Source: Nocardioides caldifontis (lineage in GTDB: Bacteria; Actinomycetota; Actinomycetes; Propionibacteriales; Nocardioidaceae). Taken from it: a DNA stretch of 64,000 nucleotides. A program made the position numbers and the translations under genes. The DNA is taken from assembly GCF_008087345.1 (NCBI RefSeq), contig NZ_VHIB01000001.1, positions 744,001 to 808,000 of the forward strand, in the 5' to 3' direction. Positions 18,156 to 26,138 of this stretch are shown here, piece by piece. The notes beneath the pieces were generated by a model. That model ran no database searches. It had not been told where the DNA came from and worked only from the letters and a program-made list of their open reading frames with translations. Position 1 is the first letter of the stretch; each line of letters opens with the position of its first letter.

Positions 18156-18932
18156 TCAGGGCGCGGCGGTGAGCTGGCGCAGGTAGACGTCGCCCGTCGC
18201 GGTCCGGGCCGTGACCGCCACGTGCGGCTGGCCGGGGGCCGGCTTCCCGAGGGGCGCCAGGTCCGAGACGATCCGACCGGTGCCGGTGGTGATGTCGGTC
18301 CACACCGGGGTCGACTCCGGCACGCCGACGCGGATGTCGCCGAACCCGTTCTTGAACGTCGCCTCGCCGTTGGTGAACCGGCCGATGCCCAGGTCGCCCG
18401 TGCCGCTTCGGACCGCCACCTTCCCGTCGACCTCACCGAGCGTGACGTCGCCGGTGCCGGTGGTGAGCCTGGCGTCGCCGTGGACGTGCTCGACGGCGAC
18501 CGTGCCGGCTCCGGTCTTCAGCTGGCCGCCGCCGCTGAGCTCGCGCACGCGGATCGCGCCGGCACCGGACTTCACGACCGCGGAGCCGAGCACCTGGTCG
18601 AGCACGACGTCGCCCGCCCCCACGGCGAAGCGGACGTGCTCGAGGGCGCCGGTGGTGGTGAGGTCGCCGGCGCCCAGCTTGCCGGTCAGCGAGCTGCGGC
18701 GGGGGAGGCGTACGTCGACGTCGACCGGTGCCGGCGGCCGGTGGAACCCGGCCCTTCGCGGACCCTTGACGACCACGCGGTCACCCTCGGTCTCCACCGT
18801 GACCGCGGCGGCCTCGACGCCCTCCACCCGGACGACGACCTGGTCGGTGTCGTCCGTGGTCACGGCGAGCCGTGCGCTCTGGAGGTCGACGTGGAGCTGG
18901 CGCGGCCCGTCGGCCGGGAACTCGTGCTGCAT
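18156..18932 (-). CDS. DUF4097 beta-strand repeat protein
   Basis: 258 residues of short repeated beta strands with the recurrent pattern GAGD/GTGD and V/L alternation (LGAGDLTTTGALEHV, VGAGDVVLDQVLG, KTGAGTVAVEHVHGDA, TTGTGDVTLGEVDG, RSGTGDLGIGRFTNG), typical of the DUF4097 family whose role is unknown. No signal peptide or membrane segment. It is the second gene of an operon: the RHH/HicB-like gene ends 23 bp upstream. Homologous pairs occur across actinobacteria (general knowledge), so the two proteins probably work together. The ATG follows AGAGGAGTCCCCG. Confidence 0.85.
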   Translation of the reverse strand: MQHEFPADGPRQLHVDLQSARLAVTTDDTDQVVVRVEGVEAAAVTVETEGDRVVVKGPRRAGFHRPPAPVDVDVRLPRRSSLTGKLGAGDLTTTGALEHVRFAVGAGDVVLDQVLGSAVVKSGAGAIRVRELSGGGQLKTGAGTVAVEHVHGDARLTTGTGDVTLGEVDGKVAVRSGTGDLGIGRFTNGEATFKNGFGDIRVGVPESTPVWTDITTGTGRIVSDLAPLGKPAPGQPHVAVTARTATGDVYLRQLTAAP

Positions 18933-18955
18933 CGGGGACTCCTCTGGTGGGTGGG

Positions 18956-19453
18956 TCAGATCCAGCCCGACATGCGGCGGCTGGGGCGGTCGGCGGAGAA
19001 CGGGATGCTCGAGACGTCCATGTCGAACGCCGTCGTGCCGCGCTGCGTCGCGGCGCGCACGGCCTGCACGATCCAGTTGTTGAGCGAGTGGCCGGTCGCG
19101 CTGGCGAGCTCCTCGGCGCGGGACTTCACCGACTCGGGGAGCCGGAGCGTGATCCGGGCGACCGGACCGTCCTCGGGATCCGCCGGCTCCGCCGACGTGG
19201 GCGGGGGCGGCTCGGGCAGGTCGACCACCATCTCCGGGTCGCGGCCCTGGAGGCGTACCTCGACCGTGCCGCTCGGGAGCTCGGCGGTCACCTCGGCAGC
19301 GGCCTGGGAGAGCACCTCGAGCACGAGCAGCCGGACCGACGGTTCGAGCGCCACGAGCATCCGCTCGGCGCCAGCACGCATCTCGGGCCCCCCGATCTCG
19401 GCTGCGGCGAGGAGGTCGCGGCGGAGACTCTCGGCGTACGGCGTGATGTCCAT
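18956..19453 (-). CDS. Ribbon-helix-helix (HicB-like) regulator paired with DUF4097
   Basis: 165 residues. The C-terminal RITLRLPESVKSRAEELASA, then TGHSLNNWIVQAVRAAT, is an RHH DNA-binding domain like the C-terminus of HicB antitoxins. Residues 1-90 (DITPYAESLRRDLLAAAEIG onwards) are a helical domain unlike the HicB fold, and no HicA toxin is adjacent. The start is taken as ATG 19453, since CATAGT lies 7 nt upstream (leaderless); a GTG at 19462 is an alternative. A perfect 19-bp palindrome overlaps the promoter, so the protein probably represses its own operon. A classic toxin-antitoxin role is unlikely. Confidence 0.8.
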   Translation of the reverse strand: MDITPYAESLRRDLLAAAEIGGPEMRAGAERMLVALEPSVRLLVLEVLSQAAAEVTAELPSGTVEVRLQGRDPEMVVDLPEPPPPTSAEPADPEDGPVARITLRLPESVKSRAEELASATGHSLNNWIVQAVRAATQRGTTAFDMDVSSIPFSADRPSRRMSGWI

Positions 19454-19464
19454 GTGCACCACTA

Positions 19465-19483
19465 TGACACCACTGTGGTGTCA
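19465..19483. promoter_or_regulatory. Palindromic operator of the HicB-like/DUF4097 operon
   Basis: TGACACCACTGTGGTGTCA is a perfect 19-bp palindrome with a single central base. It overlaps the CATAGT -10 box at one end and lies 11 bp from the ATG at 19453. RHH proteins bind just such dyads in their own promoters. Confidence 0.75.
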
Positions 19484-19520
19484 CCACAAGGTCAAACGGC
19501 GGCAAGGTGGTGTCGGCGGA

Positions 19521-19690
19521 TGTCGAGCCGCCCTTCGTGGCGCGGCTCGAACGGTCAGACCCGCGCAGGTGGACGAGCTTTCGCGCGTCCGGCCGTAGAT
19601 GGCGTCAAGGCTCGTTCACGTGCGTGACCCCCGGCACGCCACGAAGGGCGGTTCAACGCCCAGGACGCGCGCCACGAGGGGCGGTTCGAC
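19521..19690. repeat. Family-A repeats, one direct and two inverted copies
   Basis: A direct copy at 19521-19544, then two reversed copies at 19634-19657 and 19667-19690, the last ending 13 bp before the stop of the next minus-strand gene. With the array at 18023-18144 they bracket the HicB-like/DUF4097 operon on both sides. Confidence 0.82.
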
Positions 19691-19703
19691 GTGGAAGAGG
19701 CGG

Positions 19704-20111
19704 TCAGGCGGCCTGGGGAGACCCGGTCGGGGTGAAGTCCGACGTCGCCACGAAGGACGAGAGCAGCGCCTGCTCCTTGCGCATGGCGGCGGCGATCGCG
19801 GGGTGGTCGCGGTTCGCCTCGAGGATCTGGCGTACGCCGGTCAGCCGCTTCGCGACCTTCTCGTACGCCGAACGCACGTCATGGGCCAGGTCGCCGTCAC
19901 CGACCTCGATCGCCACGTAGACCGCGCCGGCCAGGGCGTGGCGCCACTCCGCCTGGAGCTCGCGGAGGACCGCCCCCTCGTCGGCGTAGAAGTGCAGCAC
20001 GTCGGGGTCGGCCCGCCACGGGGCCTCGACCATCCCGGTGTCCACGGCCGCGCGGACCATGTCCAGGAGTGCGGTGCGCTGGCGACGTCGGGTGATGCCG
20101 GAACGCCACAT
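19704..20111 (-). CDS. Hypothetical helical protein
   Basis: 135 residues, mostly helical, no signal peptide: MWRSGITRRRQRTALLDMVR, DPDVLHFYADEGAVLRELQA, HDVRSAYEKVAKRLTGVRQI. I do not recognise a family. The start is firm: AGGAGGACTC lies just before the ATG. The gap of 152 bp to the EtfD terminator on the far side contains no gene. Codon use (GC3) is like that of neighbours, so it is a genuine gene. Confidence 0.7.
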   Translation of the reverse strand: MWRSGITRRRQRTALLDMVRAAVDTGMVEAPWRADPDVLHFYADEGAVLRELQAEWRHALAGAVYVAIEVGDGDLAHDVRSAYEKVAKRLTGVRQILEANRDHPAIAAAMRKEQALLSSFVATSDFTPTGSPQAA

Positions 20112-20263
20112 GAGTCCTCCTCGGAGCCGGTGCTCGCCTTGTCCTCCCAGTTGGCGGCGCAAGCGCCTCGGCAGATCCCGTGTCCCGCCGGCCTCTCCCG
20201 TGGCCGGCCCCGAGTGGGCGGAGCTGCTGCGCCGTAAATCCCCGGAGGGTGTGGCCCGAAACA

Positions 20264-20300
20264 CGACGGCGGGGCACCCCTGAGGGGCGCCCCGCCGTCG
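20264..20300 (-). terminator. Terminator of etfD
   Basis: CGACGGCGGGGC and GCCCCGCCGTCG form a perfect 12-bp stem, with an inner CCCC/GGGG pair in the loop, 13 bp past the etfD stop codon. A strong hairpin without a U run. Confidence 0.85.
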
Positions 20301-20313
20301 GGCGAGGGTCGGC

Positions 20314-23241
20314 TCAGAGGGAGCCGATCAGCAGCGGACCGTCGTCGCCGTCCTCCTTCTTGGCCTCCGGCGCGGGCTCCTGCTTCGGCTCCTCCGCCGG
20401 CTTCTCCGCGGCCGGCTCCGGAGCCGGCTCCGGCTCGGGCTCGCTCTTCGCCACCGGCTCCGGCGCCGCCTCGGGCTCCGGCTCCGGCTTCGACCCGGCC
20501 ACCGGCGCCGCCGCAGCCGCCGCGGGCGCCGACGTCGAGACGGTCTCCGCCGTCACCGGCTCGGAGACCCCGGAGTCGGAGTTGAGCGCACCGGCGAGCT
20601 CCTGCTTGATCTCGGCCAGCACCTCCGCCTTCAGCTCCGCCTTGAGCTTGGTCTTGAACTCGCTGATGTCCACCTCGTCACCTTCCAGAATCGATTCAAC
20701 GTCCAGCCCCGACCACGTCTCCGCGACGGTCGCCTGTCCTGCGGGGAGCTCGATGCGCAGGGCTGCCGTGCCCGCCGCGACGGTCGCGCCCACCGCGGCA
20801 GCCGCGTGCGCCCCTGACGGGGCCGAGTGAGCTGAGGGAGCCGACGGCTCCGACGACGCGGCCGGCTGCGTCGACGGGTCGTCGACCCCCGGCGCCGCCT
20901 CCTCGCGCTCGTTCGCCGGCTCGGTCTGCTCCTCGCCGAGCCGGTCGGGCGCCTGCTCCGGGTCCTCGGTGCCGTCGTGGCGGACGGTCAGCGGGATGCC
21001 GGCGTCGTCGGCCTCCTCGTCACCGGTCTCGGTGCTGTCCTCCGGCGCCTCGGGGGCCCGCTTCACCGACGCGAGCAGCATCTGCGCGACGTCGAGGACC
21101 TCGACCTCCTCGCGCGCCTCGCCCTTCGCCTGCAGCGCGGTGAGCCCGTCGGAGAGCATCACGCGGCAGAACGGGCACGCGACGGCGATCTGGTCCGCCC
21201 CGGTGCCGACGGCCTCGGTCGTGCGGTTCACGTTGATCCGCTCGCCGATGCGCTCCTCCATCCACATGCGGGCGCCACCGGCGCCGCAGCAGAACGAGCG
21301 GTCGCCGCTGCGCTCCATCTCCTTGAACTCGGTCGAGGGGATGACCTCGAGCAGCTCGCGCGGCGGCTCGTAGACCTTGTTGTGACGCCCGATGTAGCAG
21401 GGGTCGTGGTAGGTCACCGACCGCTTCGGCCCACCGTTCGCGGCGACCGGCGTCAGCTTGCCCTCGCGGACGAGCCGGTTGAGCAGCTGGGTGTGGTGCA
21501 CGACCTCGAGCTCGACACCGAACTGGGAGTACTCGTTCTTGAGCGTGTTGAAGCAGTGCGCACAGGTGGAGACGACCTTCTTGACCTTCGTCTCCTTGAA
21601 CATCTCGGCGTTCTGCATCGCGAGCTGCTGGAAGATGAACTCGTTGCCGGCACGCCGGGCGGGGTCGCCGGAGCAGGTCTCCCCGTTGCCCAGCACGCCG
21701 AACGAGACGTCGGCCAGGTCGAGCAGCTCCGCCACCGCACGGGTGGTCTTCTTCGCCCGGTCCTCGTAGGCGCCGGCGCAGCCGACCCAGAACAGCCAGT
21801 CGACCTCGTCGAGCGACTCGATGTCCTCGCCGACGACCTTGACGTCGAAGGGCAGGTCCTGCGCCCACTCGAGCCGGCTGTTCGGCGACATGTTCCAGGG
21901 GTTGCCCTTGTTCTCCAGCCCCTTGAAGAGGCCGTTGAGCTCGGACGGGAAGCTCGACTCGATGAGCACCTGGTAGCGCCGCATGTCGACGATGTGGTCG
22001 ACGTGCTCGATGTCGACGGGGCACTGCTGGACGCAGGCGCCACAGCTGGTGCAGGACCAGAGGACGTCCTCGTCGATCACCGCGCCGGCGTCCGGAGCCC
22101 ACGCCGGGCCCTCGGTCGAGCCGACCAGCGGCCGCTCGGCCTCGGCCTTGACGAGGTCGGGCAGCGAGGTGCGCTGCTCCTCCGAGGCCAGGAGGTACGG
22201 CGCCTTGGCGTGCGCGTGGTCGCGGAGGTTGAGGATCACCATCTTGGGCGACAGCGGCTTGTCGGTGTTCCACGCCGGGCACTGGCTCTGGCAGCGGCCG
22301 CACTCGGTGCAGGTGTTGAAGTCGAGGATCCCCTTCCAGGCGAAGTCCTCGATCTTCCCGACACCCATCGCGGTGTCCTCGTCCATCTCGTCGACCATCT
22401 CGAGGTCGAACGGCTTGCCGTCGATGACGATCGGCTTCAGGGCACCGAGGGCGTTGCTGCCGTCGGCCTCGCGCTTGAACCAGATGTTGAAGAACGCGAG
22501 GAACCGGTGCCACGCCACGCCCATGTTGGCGTTGAGCGAGATCACGATCATCCAGGTGAACGAGATGACGATCTTGATCATCGCGACGAGCAGGACCAGG
22601 TTCTCCAGGGTGCCGACCGACAGGTCGGCGAAGAGCTCGCCGGCCCAGGCCGTGAACGGGAAGTGGAGCAGCGAGGCGTCGTCGGAGTCGCCGTTCTTCG
22701 CGAGCGCGTACTCGAGGAACCGCAGCAGCAGGATGCAGATGCCGACGGTGAGGATCACCGTCTCCACGAAGTAGCCCCACCACATCCGCGAGCCGAAGAA
22801 CCGCCCGGCCTCGCCGCGGGCACGCTCCTTCGGGCGGGTCGCGCGGTAGACGATGAACGGCACGATCGCCACGATCATCATCCAGGCGAAGACCTCGGTC
22901 ACCCACTCGAACGGCGGGAAGTGGCCGATCAGCGGCAGGATGAAGTGCGGGTCGAAGAGCTGCCCGAACGCGTTGACCAGCGTGAAGAACAGCAACCCGA
23001 AGCCGACCATGATGAACCAGTGGGCGGCGCCCACCCGCGTCCACTGCAGCATCCGGGTGTGGCCGAGCGTCTCCTTGACCAGCGTCTTGGTGCGCTGGGC
23101 CGGCTCGTTCGTACGGTCGATCGGCTGGCCGATCCGGACCACCGCCAGGATCTTCCGGATGGCCCGGACGAACAACGCGATGCCGACGGCCGTGAAGGCC
23201 AGCGACACCACGATGGCGACGACTTGCAAAGTCTGCGACAT
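20314..23241 (-). CDS. etfD: EtfD-type membrane iron-sulfur oxidoreductase (ETF dehydrogenase)
   Basis: 975 residues, homologous in layout to mycobacterial Rv0338c/EtfD, which takes electrons from ETF during beta-oxidation and reduces menaquinone. Order: about six membrane segments to residue 245 (NarI/HdrE-like), then two 4Fe-4S ferredoxin motifs, CTECGRCQSQCP (about 310) and CTSCGACVQQCP (about 394), then two CCG domains with HDPCYIGRHNKVYEPPREL and RSFCCGAGGARMW. The last ~240 residues are a low-complexity Glu/Pro/Ala tail ending PLLIGSL. ATG 23241 (MSQTLQVVAIV) follows GAGGAGCCCC; the upstream in-frame start is less likely. Shares an operator-like motif with fadE5. Confidence 0.92.
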   Translation of the reverse strand: MSQTLQVVAIVVSLAFTAVGIALFVRAIRKILAVVRIGQPIDRTNEPAQRTKTLVKETLGHTRMLQWTRVGAAHWFIMVGFGLLFFTLVNAFGQLFDPHFILPLIGHFPPFEWVTEVFAWMMIVAIVPFIVYRATRPKERARGEAGRFFGSRMWWGYFVETVILTVGICILLLRFLEYALAKNGDSDDASLLHFPFTAWAGELFADLSVGTLENLVLLVAMIKIVISFTWMIVISLNANMGVAWHRFLAFFNIWFKREADGSNALGALKPIVIDGKPFDLEMVDEMDEDTAMGVGKIEDFAWKGILDFNTCTECGRCQSQCPAWNTDKPLSPKMVILNLRDHAHAKAPYLLASEEQRTSLPDLVKAEAERPLVGSTEGPAWAPDAGAVIDEDVLWSCTSCGACVQQCPVDIEHVDHIVDMRRYQVLIESSFPSELNGLFKGLENKGNPWNMSPNSRLEWAQDLPFDVKVVGEDIESLDEVDWLFWVGCAGAYEDRAKKTTRAVAELLDLADVSFGVLGNGETCSGDPARRAGNEFIFQQLAMQNAEMFKETKVKKVVSTCAHCFNTLKNEYSQFGVELEVVHHTQLLNRLVREGKLTPVAANGGPKRSVTYHDPCYIGRHNKVYEPPRELLEVIPSTEFKEMERSGDRSFCCGAGGARMWMEERIGERINVNRTTEAVGTGADQIAVACPFCRVMLSDGLTALQAKGEAREEVEVLDVAQMLLASVKRAPEAPEDSTETGDEEADDAGIPLTVRHDGTEDPEQAPDRLGEEQTEPANEREEAAPGVDDPSTQPAASSEPSAPSAHSAPSGAHAAAAVGATVAAGTAALRIELPAGQATVAETWSGLDVESILEGDEVDISEFKTKLKAELKAEVLAEIKQELAGALNSDSGVSEPVTAETVSTSAPAAAAAAPVAGSKPEPEPEAAPEPVAKSEPEPEPAPEPAAEKPAEEPKQEPAPEAKKEDGDDGPLLIGSL

Positions 23242-23332
23242 GGGGCTCCTCGCCGAGGACGAGACGTAGGTCATCGAAGCCTAGGTCCCGCGAGCTGCCC
23301 GCCGGGAGGCGCGGGGCCTGTGACCATTGTCC

Positions 23333-23346
23333 TACCAACGGGTAAC
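23333..23346 (-). promoter_or_regulatory. etfD operator, same motif as upstream of fadE5
   Basis: Plus-strand TACCAACGGGTAAC, followed by TT, compares with TACCGGCCAGTAACTT at fadE5: common form CTACC-N2-C-N2-GTAACTT. It lies 92 bp before the etfD start, next to a GACAAT -10-like box at 23331-23326. Confidence 0.6.
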
Positions 23347-23400
23347 TTGCGCCGCGGAGGACGGTTCGACGCGAGACACCAGTCCCGCGCGCCACGACGG

Positions 23401-26055
23401 TCACAGGCGGACCCGGGTGAGCCTCCCGGCCGGGGTGAAGGTGAGCCGCACGTCGGTGCTCCCGCCCGCGGCGGTCCGGGCGCAGTAGGAGAGCTCCGTG
23501 CCGAGCCGCTGGTGCGGCTGGCCGACGCTCCGCAGCACCTGCTCGACCGACGCCCCCTTCGCCAGCCCGCGGAACGCCCGGACCGGAGACGCCTCGGACG
23601 GCTCGCGGCAGCCGTCGTTGCTGATCCCGAGGGCGCGCTCCCACATCTGGAGGTACGCCTCGGCGCCCCGGTCCAAGTCCGCGGTGATCTCCTCGCCGGC
23701 GAGGTTCTCGAGGTCCTGGAACCAGTCGGGGTAGAGCCCGTAGTGCGCGACGCCGTCCTCGTTGAGGTCGTAGACGCGCTCGCCGCTGACCTGCTGCCCG
23801 ACGGTCACCCGACCCAGCTTCGAGTAGAACGGGTAGGTGACCTTGTCCGAGGCGTCGGAGCCCCGGGGGTCGCCCTGGGCGCCGAGCCCGTTGATGTCCG
23901 CGCCGTACCCGAAGCCGAAGTAGTAGCGCGGGTCGGCCCAGGTGAGGTGCTGGCGCCACTTCTCGACGAACCCCTCGGCGTCGCCGGCGTACGGCATCAC
24001 CACGCCGCCGAGCTCGTAGATCCGCGGGTAGGCGTCGGGGGTCGACCACGAGTGGCTGGAGATGACGCCGGAGTAGTCGAGCTCCTCGAGCAGGTCGAGG
24101 CTGGCCCGCCGGGCCGCCACGCTCATGTGGTCGGGGTCGAAGATCATCCCGCGGTCGACCATCCCGCGGATCGTGTGCTCGCCGAGCGCGCTGAGCCCGC
24201 GGGTGTTGCAGTGCGGCGCCGGGGCGTAGACCGGGACGGCCGGCAGCCGGATGCCGGCCACCTCGGCGATCGCCCCGAAGAGACCGTCGCGGGCGGAGAA
24301 CACCCCACCGTCCTCGGGCACGGCGTACTGCTCCTTGTCCTCGACGCCCTCGCCGTGGCTGCCGGGGCACCGGTTCATGTCCCAGAAGGACTGCGTCTCG
24401 AGGAAGTTGGCGGCATTGACGAGCACGCCGACCGGCCCCTCGTCGCCGGCGACGCCGGAGAGCGCGTTGTCGAACTTGTTGACCAGCTCCATCTGGCGCA
24501 CCCCGAGCTCGTGCACCTCCTGCAGCTGCCGGTCGATCGTCGCCCGGTTGCACTCGGGGATGTTGTCGAGCGCCAGCGAGCAGCCGAACGGCACGCTGGT
24601 CTCGATCCCCATCACGACCGCCAGCCGGCCGGAGTTGATCACCCGGCGGGCCTCGAACGGGTCGGTGACGATGCGGTACCACCCCTTGCCGGGGCCGCCG
24701 TGCTGGGCGTCGACGTACGCCTCGAACTCGCGCATCCGCTGCGCCTGCAGCCGGATCGACCGCATGTCGTCGCAACGGGTCTGCGGCCAGCTCGGCCCCT
24801 TCAGGGGGTAGATCGCGCAGAGCTGGTTGTTCTCGACGAGCAGGTTCACGAAGAGCCGGAGCCCGCCGCGCCAGGCCCGCTCCATCCACGCGTGGTAGGT
24901 GCCCTCGTGGGTCAGCGAGTCCGGCGCCGGCCAGTCGCGGAAGGTCGGCCAGCCGGTGGTGTCGTGGGCCGCGACCGGGGAGCCTCCGCGGGTGAGGTTC
25001 TCCAGCAGCGCGCCGTAGCCGCCGCTCACGGAGTGGTCGGGGCAGTCGACGAGCGCGGCGGTGACGCCGAGCGGGGACCACGGCTTGCCGCAGTGCGCGG
25101 CGCCGCCGAGGAACTCGAAGGCCATCTGGTGGGTGTGCGCGTCGGTGGTGCCGCGGACCTCCTGGAACGGCGTGACCCCGGCGAACGGCCGACCGGTGAT
25201 CCCGGTGCCGATCTCGGGGAACTCAGCGCACCCGGTGGTCAGTCGCAGCCGGAACACCGACGCGGCCCCCGTGGCCAGCGGCGTCCCGGCACGCAGCCCG
25301 GTCGAGCCGCGGGTGAAGGTGAAGCCGCCCTGCTCCTGGCGGAGCGTCCACACCGCCTGCTTGCGCGGCTTCGAGGCGACCACCGGCGGCTCGAGCAGCG
25401 ACGCGCGCGCCGAGAGGACGCGGTCGGTGGTGTCCATCAGGAGGTACTCGCCGAGCGTCGCGGCCTTGAAGAAGAAGGGCTCCGCGGTCGCGGCGGAGGT
25501 GCCCGTCACCGTCCAGCCGCGACGGCCCTCACGGACCACCCAGCGGCCGTCGGGCGCCTGGAGCGCGTAGCAGCCGCCGGCCATCGCGTAGCGGTCCTGC
25601 GGGACGGTACGACGGGGTGGCTCGGCCGCCATCCGGGTGAGCACGGGGTCGGGCTCGGCCCGCTGCGCCTCCACGGCCTCGACCGACTCCTGGGCCTCCT
25701 CCGGGGTGGTCGGGTCCTCGGTGTCCGCGGCCTCCTCGCTGCGCGAGACGTCGTTCTTGGTCGCCGGGTCGTCGTGGCGGTGGCCGCCCGCGGTCTGCTG
25801 GTCGTGGGTGTGGAAGCCGTCCGGCTCGGCGGTGCTCCCGGTGGCCTCGTCCTGGCGAGCCTGGGCGGCCTCGTCGTAGCTGCGCAGGAGCGCCTTCGCC
25901 TGCCCCGTGCCCGACCCGCCGTCGTCGCCGTACGACGGGGCGACGACGCCGGCCACGACCAGCCCGGCCGCGACGGCGAGCGAGGCGACGAGCCGGCGTC
26001 GCTGGCTCGACGGGCCCAGGTCCAGGCCGGGCTGCGGGGTGGGTTCCTGCTCCAC
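23401..26055 (-). CDS. Secreted M19 (membrane dipeptidase)-like hydrolase
   Basis: 884 residues. One N-terminal hydrophobic segment (LVASLAVAAGLVVAGVVAPS, about 22-41) exports or anchors it. Residues 75-105 are His/Asp rich (FHTHDQQTAGG, HRHDDPATKND). A lectin- or beta-like part follows (CYALQAPDGRWVVREGRRGW). The catalytic barrel starts near DAHTHQM (about 307) and shows the renal-dipeptidase pattern VVMGIETSVPFGCS, ELGVRQMELVNKFDNALSG and MIFDPDHMSVAARR (compare DVSH). The C-terminus GASVEQVLRSVGQP looks like a BamE/SmpA-type module. Function inferred: extracellular zinc amidohydrolase, substrate unknown. It is on the same strand as the broken LuxR gene, 83 bp downstream of it. Confidence 0.72.
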   Translation of the reverse strand: MEQEPTPQPGLDLGPSSQRRRLVASLAVAAGLVVAGVVAPSYGDDGGSGTGQAKALLRSYDEAAQARQDEATGSTAEPDGFHTHDQQTAGGHRHDDPATKNDVSRSEEAADTEDPTTPEEAQESVEAVEAQRAEPDPVLTRMAAEPPRRTVPQDRYAMAGGCYALQAPDGRWVVREGRRGWTVTGTSAATAEPFFFKAATLGEYLLMDTTDRVLSARASLLEPPVVASKPRKQAVWTLRQEQGGFTFTRGSTGLRAGTPLATGAASVFRLRLTTGCAEFPEIGTGITGRPFAGVTPFQEVRGTTDAHTHQMAFEFLGGAAHCGKPWSPLGVTAALVDCPDHSVSGGYGALLENLTRGGSPVAAHDTTGWPTFRDWPAPDSLTHEGTYHAWMERAWRGGLRLFVNLLVENNQLCAIYPLKGPSWPQTRCDDMRSIRLQAQRMREFEAYVDAQHGGPGKGWYRIVTDPFEARRVINSGRLAVVMGIETSVPFGCSLALDNIPECNRATIDRQLQEVHELGVRQMELVNKFDNALSGVAGDEGPVGVLVNAANFLETQSFWDMNRCPGSHGEGVEDKEQYAVPEDGGVFSARDGLFGAIAEVAGIRLPAVPVYAPAPHCNTRGLSALGEHTIRGMVDRGMIFDPDHMSVAARRASLDLLEELDYSGVISSHSWSTPDAYPRIYELGGVVMPYAGDAEGFVEKWRQHLTWADPRYYFGFGYGADINGLGAQGDPRGSDASDKVTYPFYSKLGRVTVGQQVSGERVYDLNEDGVAHYGLYPDWFQDLENLAGEEITADLDRGAEAYLQMWERALGISNDGCREPSEASPVRAFRGLAKGASVEQVLRSVGQPHQRLGTELSYCARTAAGGSTDVRLTFTPAGRLTRVRL

Positions 26056-26138
26056 GGTTCTCGCGCCTTTCGTCCCAGGACGGGGCGGAAGCCGTCCCGC
26101 CTCTGCAACGACGGGGGAGCGGCGGGGTCACGACGGGC

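Noticed and set aside
18956-19453. Classical HicAB toxin-antitoxin locus
   Set aside because: Only the RHH part is HicB-like, the N-terminal domain is different, and there is no small HicA-like gene on either side.
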